Below, piece by piece: positions 1 through 4,604 of a stretch of 10,342 bases of DNA. This DNA is from Woeseiaceae bacterium. GTDB lineage: Bacteria > Pseudomonadota > Gammaproteobacteria > Steroidobacterales > Woeseiaceae. A model generated the notes under the pieces. It did no database searches. It was not told where the DNA came from and saw nothing but the letters and a program-made list of their open reading frames with translations. The stretch covers positions 1 through 10,342 of the forward strand of contig JALHUQ010000048.1 in the NCBI GenBank assembly GCA_022866645.1. The letters run 5' to 3'. The translations under genes and the position numbers were made by a program. Every line of letters begins with the position of its first letter. Within the stretch, counting starts at the first letter, position 1.

Positions 1-762
1 CACGACTTGCGCCTGCCAGACCTTGATTCGAACCTCGTCATCGCGAATAAAGTAAGCCCCGGGTGCAGGGTTGTAGGCACGGACGCGGCGCTGCAATTCG
101 TCCGCCGGCAAGGTCCAGTCCAGCTCGGCATCCTGCTTGCTGATCTTGCCGGCATAGCTAGACTGCGACTCATCCTGCGGAACCGCGACGATGTCACCGT
201 CGAGTATTTTCTTAAGGTCAGCCACCAGCCGTTCCGCGCCAAGAACGGCGAGGCGATCGTGCAACTCGCCAGCGCTTTCGTCTTTGCCGATCTCCAGAGT
301 GCTGGTCGAAAAGACGGCGCCGCAATCCAGACCCGCCGTCATTTGCATAAGGCTCACGCCCGTCGTCTTGTCATCAGCGAGAATTGCCGCTTGTATCGGC
401 GCGGCACCGCGCCAGCGGGGCAGAATGGATGCATGCACGTTCAAGCAACCGTGTACGGGAATATCCAGTACCTTCTGCGGCAGAATTAATCCGTAGGCCG
501 CGACGATTATGAGGTCGGGGTGTAGCGATTGAAGCTCAGCTACGACAGCGTCGTCACGAAAAGAAGCCGGCTGCAAAACGGTAAGGCCCTGCTCCTCGGC
601 ATAACGTTTGACAGGACTCGCCGAGAGGCGCCGACCCCTGCCGGCCGGTCTGTCAGGCTGCGTGTAGACAGCGATGATTTCATGACCCGCTTCAAGCAGC
701 GCGCAAAGCGATCGCAATGCGAACTCCGGTGTGCCGGCAAAAATTATGCGAGGTCTGCCCAA
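1..762 (-). CDS. fmt: Methionyl-tRNA formyltransferase, 3'-truncated by the window edge
   Basis: Fmt transfers a formyl group from 10-formyl-tetrahydrofolate to methionyl initiator tRNA in the cytoplasm, allowing bacterial translation initiation. The reading frame stays open for 254 codons from 762 to position 1. Visible motifs are the N-terminal strand RIIFAGTPEF, the TQPDRPAGRG segment (about 34-43), and the catalytic block NVHASILPRWRGAAPI. The catalytic residues are N108, H110 and D146 (in GLDCG), matching E. coli N106, H108 and D144. The usual length is about 315 residues, so most of the N-terminal domain and the beginning of the C-terminal domain are present and about 60 residues are missing. 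The start is TTG: no ATG or GTG gives the family N-terminus, and an AGGCGG ribosome-binding site lies 6 nt upstream. The gene follows def by 10 nt, so the two are probably cotranscribed. Confidence 0.95.
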   Translation of the reverse strand, partial: MGRPRIIFAGTPEFALRSLCALLEAGHEIIAVYTQPDRPAGRGRRLSASPVKRYAEEQGLTVLQPASFRDDAVVAELQSLHPDLIIVAAYGLILPQKVLDIPVHGCLNVHASILPRWRGAAPIQAAILADDKTTGVSLMQMTAGLDCGAVFSTSTLEIGKDESAGELHDRLAVLGAERLVADLKKILDGDIVAVPQDESQSSYAGKISKQDAELDWTLPADELQRRVRAYNPAPGAYFIRDDEVRIKVWQAQVV

Positions 763-768
763 GGAGTT

Positions 769-774
769 CCGCCT
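769..774 (-). promoter_or_regulatory. fmt ribosome-binding site overlapping the def stop codon
   Basis: Read on the minus strand, AGGCGG at 774-769 differs from the AGGAGG consensus at one base and lies 6 nt before the TTG at 762-760. It supports that TTG as the fmt start. Its first two bases are the last two bases of the def TAG stop (775-773). Ribosomes finishing def would therefore sit on the fmt initiation site, which suggests translational coupling (inference). Confidence 0.6.
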
Positions 775-1288
775 AAGCGACGCCTTCGGCCAGTAGTCGG
801 TGCTCTTTCTCAAGCTTCTTGCGAATACGCGTTCGTTTCACCTCGGAGAGGTAGTCGACGAACAGCTTGCCATCAAGATGGTCCATCTCATGCTGAATAC
901 AAACGGCGAGCAAGCCGTGCACGTCGAGCACAATATCGATACCGTCGCGGTCCAGATAACGAACTCTTATGTGCTCGGCGCGCTCAATTTCTTCATAAAA
1001 ACCCGGCACGGACAAGCAGCCCTCATCCGTCACCGTAATGCCATCCTTTTCAAGAATTTCAGGATTAATCAAAACGTAGGGGGCATCTTTGTCGATGGAC
1101 ACGTCGGCCACCAGCAAACGCTTGTGGACGTCCACCTGGGTAGCCGCGAGCCCAATTCCCGGCGCGTCGTACATGGTTTCGAACATGTCGTCGATGAGCG
1201 CGCGCAATTCGTCGTCAACCACCTGAACAGGGGTCGCTTTGGTCCGGAGACGAGGATCGGGGAATTCGAGTATCTTTAATTTTGGCAT
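773..1288 (-). CDS. def: Peptide deformylase
   Basis: Def removes the formyl group from the N-terminal methionine of nascent proteins, using a divalent metal (usually Fe2+) at the ribosome exit. With the start at 1288 the product has 171 residues, as usual for the family. All three signature motifs are intact: GIGLAATQ (44-51), EGCLSVP (89-95) with metal ligand C91, and HEMDHLDG (133-140) with ligands H133 and H137 and catalytic E134. The N-terminus MPKLKILEFPDPRLR aligns with the family pattern, so this ATG is preferred to the in-frame TTG at 1306, which would add six residues. There is no Shine-Dalgarno sequence before the ATG. fmt follows 10 nt downstream, and the divergent neighbour is the TsaP-like gene. 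Confidence 0.97.
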   Translation of the reverse strand: MPKLKILEFPDPRLRTKATPVQVVDDELRALIDDMFETMYDAPGIGLAATQVDVHKRLLVADVSIDKDAPYVLINPEILEKDGITVTDEGCLSVPGFYEEIERAEHIRVRYLDRDGIDIVLDVHGLLAVCIQHEMDHLDGKLFVDYLSEVKRTRIRKKLEKEHRLLAEGVA

Positions 1289-1294
1289 AATTTG

Positions 1295-1325
1295 AACATA
1301 AGCCAAGTGGCTCGCTTTGGGTCAA
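1295..1325 (-). promoter_or_regulatory. Possible def-fmt promoter, perhaps giving a leaderless mRNA
   Basis: On the minus strand TTGACC (1325-1320) resembles a -35 box and TATGTT (1300-1295) a -10 box, 4 of 6 matches to TATAAT. They are separated by 19 nt, which is longer than ideal. Transcription would begin about 7 nt past the -10 box, at or next to the A of the def ATG (1288). This fits the absence of a ribosome-binding site. It is a weak call from sequence alone. Confidence 0.35.
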
Positions 1326-1396
1326 AATCAACCCGTTGAAACATAACGGTGAGACTATTAAATTAGTGTGAAATACCCAAATAGTGACCTAAATGT

Positions 1397-1426
1397 TTGA
1401 CTTTATTGAATAAGATGTCGGACAAT
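1397..1426 (+). promoter_or_regulatory. Possible upstream promoter in the divergent region
   Basis: TTGACT (1397-1402) matches the -35 consensus at 5 of 6 positions, and GACAAT (1421-1426) matches the -10 at 4 of 6, with an 18-nt spacer. It reads toward the LysM gene and lies in the AT-richer part of the 283-nt intergenic region. It would give a leader of about 140 nt containing the inverted repeat at 1440-1465. It is a secondary candidate to the promoter at 1490-1518. Confidence 0.3.
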
Positions 1427-1439
1427 ACCGCCTGAAATT

Positions 1440-1465
1440 GGCCCCTTCGGACACTGTTTGGGGCC
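1440..1465. repeat. GC-rich inverted repeat in the def / LysM-gene intergenic region
   Basis: GGCCCC (1440-1445) and GGGGCC (1460-1465) are perfect reverse complements separated by 14 nt. The element lies 25 nt upstream of the proposed -35 box of the LysM gene. It could be an operator, or a hairpin in the longer leader from the upstream promoter. No T-tract follows, so it is not a convincing terminator. Confidence 0.4.
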
Positions 1466-1489
1466 GGAAATGTGACGTAATTAGCAGCC

Positions 1490-1518
1490 TTGGCAGGTCC
1501 GGAACGACATAGTATAGC
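1490..1518 (+). promoter_or_regulatory. Sigma-70-type promoter of the TsaP-like LysM gene
   Basis: TTGGCA (1490-1495) matches the -35 consensus at 5 of 6 positions. TATAGC (1513-1518) matches the -10 at 4 of 6, with an ideal 17-nt spacer. Transcription would start near 1525, giving a leader of about 47 nt. AGGGAG at 1554-1559 is the likely ribosome-binding site, 12 nt before the ATG at 1572, a slightly long spacing. Confidence 0.55.
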
Positions 1519-1571
1519 AACGCCTAGTTTGGAACAGGCCCAATCCTATTTGTAGGGAGCAACCCCGAATT

Positions 1572-2750
1572 ATGTCTCTTAGCAAGCATTGCCTCAACAT
1601 TGGCCTCCGGCTGACTTTAGTCACCCTGGCTGCAGCGTTGGCAGGATGTTCGTCCAGTCCGTCAGCAAGCGACTCCGAGCTGGGTAGCGACCGATCCATG
1701 ACCCGAACAACTTCGTCGCGAGACGACGCAGACTCGGTGCCGTCCAATAATCAACCTGCCGTGTACGAACCTGTGCTTGAGCGCATTAACGAGCCCGTAC
1801 CTCTGGCCGAAGGTCACCCGAACGAGTATGTCGTTCAGGTTGGTGACACCCTCTGGGACATCGCCGCAACATTTCTCAAGGATCCCTGGTTCTGGCCTGA
1901 AATCTGGTATGTCAATCCAGACATCGAAAATCCGCACCTTATCTATCCCGGCGACGTACTGGGACTCGTTTCCATCAACGGCCAGACACGAGTCACCAAT
2001 GTCCGCGCCTCGTCGTATCGAATGTCACCGCAGGCACGAGTTACGCCGCTGTCAGAAGCGGTAGCGAGCATCCCGTTCGAAGATGTCGCTGCGTTTCTTA
2101 GCGCCGGTATTGTGCTCGAGAAATCACAGGCTGATGCTCTGCCTTACCTGCTCCAGACACGCGGCGATCATCTGATCGCGTCTGCGGGTAACGAAGTCTA
2201 TGTCCGCGGTATTACGGACGCCTTGCCGAGCACACGCTATAACATTATTCATGTTGGCGACAAGATGGTGGATCCGGACGATAACCGAACGATCGGCTAT
2301 CACGGTATTTTGGTCGGACAGGGCAGTCTGCGCCGCACCGGCGACCCTGCAACCGTCGCGTTGACGGATACCTCTCAGGAAGTGGTAGCGGGTGACCGTT
2401 TACTTCCGGCGAATCCCAACCTGCCGTTGAATTTCTTCCCACGCTCACCCAGCACCAACATCGACGGTCGTATCATGTATGTGGTCGGCGGTGTAACGCA
2501 GATCGGCCAATATCAGGTTGTTGTGCTGAACCGAGGCTCCAGCAATGGACTGTCGGTCGGTGACGTTCTGACGGTATTCCAGACCGGTCAGAACGTTGAG
2601 GATCGAGTCCGCGGTGGCAAGGTTAAGTTGCCCGACGAGGCAGCCGGTACCGTTATGGTATTCATGACCTACGACCGCATCAGCTACGGTCTGGTAATGG
2701 AGGCGACCGACGCTCTTCATATCGGAGACACGGTCCGCAACCCGATCTGA
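1572..2750 (+). CDS. tsaP: LysM-domain lipoprotein, TsaP-like (type IV pilus secretin-associated)
   Basis: This 392-residue exported protein probably binds peptidoglycan. A charged N-terminus and hydrophobic stretch end in a lipobox, L-A-G-C with C26 as the lipidated cysteine. Serine at +2 suggests outer-membrane sorting by the E. coli rule. A Ser/Asp-rich linker (27-80) leads to one LysM domain at about 85-132, starting EYVVQVGDTLWDIA and ending with the typical N-P-H-L-I-Y-P-G-D turn. The remaining 260 or so residues are beta-rich. LysM protein genes beside def and dprA in Pseudomonas (PA0020) and in Neisseria belong to the TsaP family, which anchors the PilQ secretin to peptidoglycan and has a FlgT-like C-terminus. 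The assignment rests on architecture and gene order, and the pilus role is inferred. The gene is divergent from def-fmt and closed by a strong terminator, so it is probably monocistronic. Confidence 0.75.
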   Translation: MSLSKHCLNIGLRLTLVTLAAALAGCSSSPSASDSELGSDRSMTRTTSSRDDADSVPSNNQPAVYEPVLERINEPVPLAEGHPNEYVVQVGDTLWDIAATFLKDPWFWPEIWYVNPDIENPHLIYPGDVLGLVSINGQTRVTNVRASSYRMSPQARVTPLSEAVASIPFEDVAAFLSAGIVLEKSQADALPYLLQTRGDHLIASAGNEVYVRGITDALPSTRYNIIHVGDKMVDPDDNRTIGYHGILVGQGSLRRTGDPATVALTDTSQEVVAGDRLLPANPNLPLNFFPRSPSTNIDGRIMYVVGGVTQIGQYQVVVLNRGSSNGLSVGDVLTVFQTGQNVEDRVRGGKVKLPDEAAGTVMVFMTYDRISYGLVMEATDALHIGDTVRNPI

Positions 2751-2771
2751 GTCTGTCTGAATAATGCTACT

Positions 2772-2797
2772 AAAACGGCGCCGTATGGCGCCGTTTT
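2772..2797 (+). terminator. Strong intrinsic terminator after the LysM gene
   Basis: A perfect 11-bp stem, AAAACGGCGCC (2772-2782) with GGCGCCGTTTT (2787-2797), closes on a 4-nt GTAT loop and continues into TTTTCCTTT. It begins 21 nt past the stop codon. The A-tract on the left arm means it could also terminate transcription from the other strand. It separates the LysM gene from dprA. Confidence 0.9.
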
Positions 2798-2817
2798 CCT
2801 TTGCGCCCCTTTCGCGT

Positions 2818-2858
2818 TATTTGCGGCAGAAATGAACCGCCACCCAGGTATTTGCGGC
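2818..2858 (+). repeat. Pair of direct repeats upstream of dprA
   Basis: TATTTGCGGC occurs at 2818-2827 and again at 2849-2858, 31 nt apart, or about three helical turns. The second copy is followed by TATGAT (2861-2866), a 5-of-6 match to a -10 box with no recognisable -35 box. Two phased copies before a possible start site could be binding sites for a regulator of dprA, but they may be chance. Confidence 0.3.
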
Positions 2859-2895
2859 GTTATGATTGACGACCTGAACTTCGGCGGGCTCCGCA

Positions 2896-3990
2896 ATGAA
2901 GCATGATGTCTGGCTGCCCCTTCTGCACGCGTACGTGAGTGTTTCTGAGCTGGTCGCGCTCAAGGATCGCTTCGGTGAGGTCGAAGCTATCGTTCGTCAG
3001 AGTGAGCAGCGCCTGCGAGATGCCGGTCTGCCAGAGAATAAGGCCAGGGCCGTTTCAATGCCCGATCAGAAAGCGATCGAGGCAGCGCTGCTGTGGCTCG
3101 AGGGCGACAATCACCATGTCATCGTTTACGGCAGCGACGATTATCCGGAAATGTTGATGCAGCTTGGCGGCGCGCCGCTCGCACTGTTCGTCAACGGTGA
3201 CATCGCTGCGTTACACCTGCCGTCTCTCGCGATTATCGGCAGCCGCAATCCGACGCGAGGTGGAATCCGCAACGCCGTTGAATTTTCGCGACACTTGTCG
3301 AGAAGCGGCTACGCAATTGTTAGCGGTCTTGCGCAGGGAATCGACACCGCGGCGCATCGAGGGGCTCTGGACGCCAAAGGACGAACGATCGCGTTCCTGG
3401 GTCACGGTATTGACCGGGTCTATCCGGCTCAAAATTACGATCTTGCACACGAGATAGCCGCTAGCGGTGCTCTGGTTAGTGAATATCCGCTCGGAGCGCA
3501 TCCCGATAAGCGACATTTCCCGGAACGCAATCGACTCATCAGCGGCCTTTCCCTTGGAACGCTGGTCATCGAAGCTGCTCGGCGCAGTGGCTCACTGATC
3601 ACAGCCCGGCTCGCCGCCGAGCAGGGACGAGAGGTATTCGCCCTGCCCGGTTCTATCCATAATCCTCTCGCACGCGGGTGCCACGAATTGATTCGGCAGG
3701 GCGCAAAGCTGGTGGAGACCGCGGCTGATATCGGTGCCGAGCTCGCTCCGCTCGCCGGTCATCTGCAGCAAAACTTAATGGAATCAAAGGCGAACGAAAC
3801 ACCGCTACCCGTTGGTGATGACGACTACTCCGAGTTGCGCAGAATGTTAAGTCACGACCCCACGAGCATCGATGAATTGAAAAAGCAGTCCGGATTGACG
3901 ATTGGAGAGCTTTCCTCCATGCTCCTGATCCTGGAGCTTCATGGTGAAGTTGAGTCATTGTCCGGCGGACGCTACGCATTAATTGCTTGA
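2896..3990 (+). CDS. dprA: DNA-processing protein DprA (Smf)
   Basis: DprA binds incoming single-stranded DNA in the cytoplasm and loads RecA onto it during natural transformation. The gene is also kept in many bacteria not known to be competent. The 364-residue product has a SAM-like N-terminal region (about 1-60), a Rossmann-fold core, and a C-terminal winged-helix (DML1-like) domain at about 308-363. Core motifs are GSRNPT (115-120), SGLAQGIDTAAH (143-154), FPERNRLISGLS (208-219) and VIEAARRSGSLITARLA (224-240), all intact. The length is normal. An in-frame TGA at 2875 leaves ATG 2896 as the first usable start, with a weak GGCGGG ribosome-binding site. smg follows 21 nt downstream, so the two probably share a transcript. 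A TsaP-like neighbour fits a DNA-uptake theme, although this order is conserved anyway. Confidence 0.96.
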   Translation: MKHDVWLPLLHAYVSVSELVALKDRFGEVEAIVRQSEQRLRDAGLPENKARAVSMPDQKAIEAALLWLEGDNHHVIVYGSDDYPEMLMQLGGAPLALFVNGDIAALHLPSLAIIGSRNPTRGGIRNAVEFSRHLSRSGYAIVSGLAQGIDTAAHRGALDAKGRTIAFLGHGIDRVYPAQNYDLAHEIAASGALVSEYPLGAHPDKRHFPERNRLISGLSLGTLVIEAARRSGSLITARLAAEQGREVFALPGSIHNPLARGCHELIRQGAKLVETAADIGAELAPLAGHLQQNLMESKANETPLPVGDDDYSELRRMLSHDPTSIDELKKQSGLTIGELSSMLLILELHGEVESLSGGRYALIA

Positions 3991-4011
3991 AGATAAGGAG
4001 TAGCTCCAGGC

Positions 4012-4488
4012 ATGAAAGAAAACGTTCTCGACGTACTGATGTACCTGTTTGAAACCTACGTCGACACAGAGGAAGATCCGGAACCCGATCAAAATGAGCT
4101 GCGCAAGGAATTGTTGCGGGCGGGTTTTCGAGACACCGAAATCGAACGCGCATTAGTGTGGCTGGATGGCCTTACAGACCATCAGGAGAGCCTCAGCTAC
4201 GGCAATCTGTCCGCGCACGGTACCCGCATCTATAACGACTTCGAGCATGAGCGGCTTGATGCGTTTTGTCGGGGCTATATTATTTATCTCGAGCAAACCG
4301 GCATATTATCGCCACCACAGCGTGAGCTGCTCGTCGACCGACTATTAGCCCTTGAGTCCGCGGATATCGACGTCGAACAAATCAAATGGGTAGTCCTTAT
4401 GGTGCTCTTCAGTCAGCCCGGCCAAGAGCAAGCATACGCGCGCATGGAAGACCTTGTTTTCGATGAGGACGCCGGTTCAATTCACTGA
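4012..4488 (+). CDS. smg: Smg family protein (DUF494)
   Basis: This 158-residue cytoplasmic protein aligns with E. coli Smg (157 residues) over its whole length. Shared segments include DVLMYLFETY near the start, ERLDAFCRGY in the middle, and KWVVLMVLFSQPG followed by AYARMEDLVF near the end. It is acidic and probably all-helical. The biochemical function of the family is unknown; the name only reflects its place next to smf (dprA). AAGGAG at 3995-4000 lies 11 nt before the ATG. The gene follows dprA by 21 nt and precedes topA, the same slot as in E. coli, where a topA-like zinc-finger gene (yrdD) comes next. Confidence 0.93.
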   Translation: MKENVLDVLMYLFETYVDTEEDPEPDQNELRKELLRAGFRDTEIERALVWLDGLTDHQESLSYGNLSAHGTRIYNDFEHERLDAFCRGYIIYLEQTGILSPPQRELLVDRLLALESADIDVEQIKWVVLMVLFSQPGQEQAYARMEDLVFDEDAGSIH

Positions 4489-4505
4489 CAGCTGCTTCGA
4501 TTTCC

Positions 4506-4532
4506 TTGACACTTCGCTGCCAAGCACGTAAT
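4506..4532 (+). promoter_or_regulatory. topA: Possible topA promoter
   Basis: A perfect -35 consensus, TTGACA, is at 4506-4511. CGTAAT (4527-4532) gives a 4-of-6 -10 box at a short 15-nt spacing; TAATTA (4529-4534) would give 17 nt but matches worse. The start site would fall inside the hairpin at 4534-4557, so new topA transcripts would not carry the whole terminator stem. The call rests mainly on the -35 box. Confidence 0.4.
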
Positions 4533-4533
4533 T

Positions 4534-4557
4534 AAACCGCGGCACAGTCCGCGGTTT
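4534..4557 (+). terminator. Hairpin between smg and topA, likely terminator or attenuator of dprA-smg
   Basis: AAACCGCGG (4534-4542) pairs perfectly with CCGCGGTTT (4549-4557) around a 6-nt CACAGT loop. Only three T follow directly, then GCCGTTTG, so termination may be partial and allow some read-through into topA. It starts 45 nt after the smg stop codon. Confidence 0.65.
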
Positions 4558-4604
4558 GCCGTTTGTGGGCCGTCAAATCCGCTAAAAAGGGCGCGCATCA
4601 GGAT

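Noticed and set aside
7..1279. Plus-strand open frames at 7-489, 529-1038 and 800-1279
   Set aside because: They are antisense to fmt and def, whose catalytic motifs are intact on the minus strand.
1289..1571. A small gene or structured RNA in the divergent intergenic region
   Set aside because: I see no tRNA-like fold, no terminator and no ORF with a ribosome-binding site apart from antisense or overlapping frames; regulatory content is the simpler reading.
3653..4153. 166-codon minus-strand open frame across the dprA-smg junction
   Set aside because: It spans two well-supported genes on the opposite strand and its translation is arginine- and proline-rich with no family resemblance.
4563..4604. 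TTG start for topA 14 codons upstream
   Set aside because: The family N-terminus begins at the ATG at 4605, and the added residues cross from the terminator region with no ribosome-binding site.
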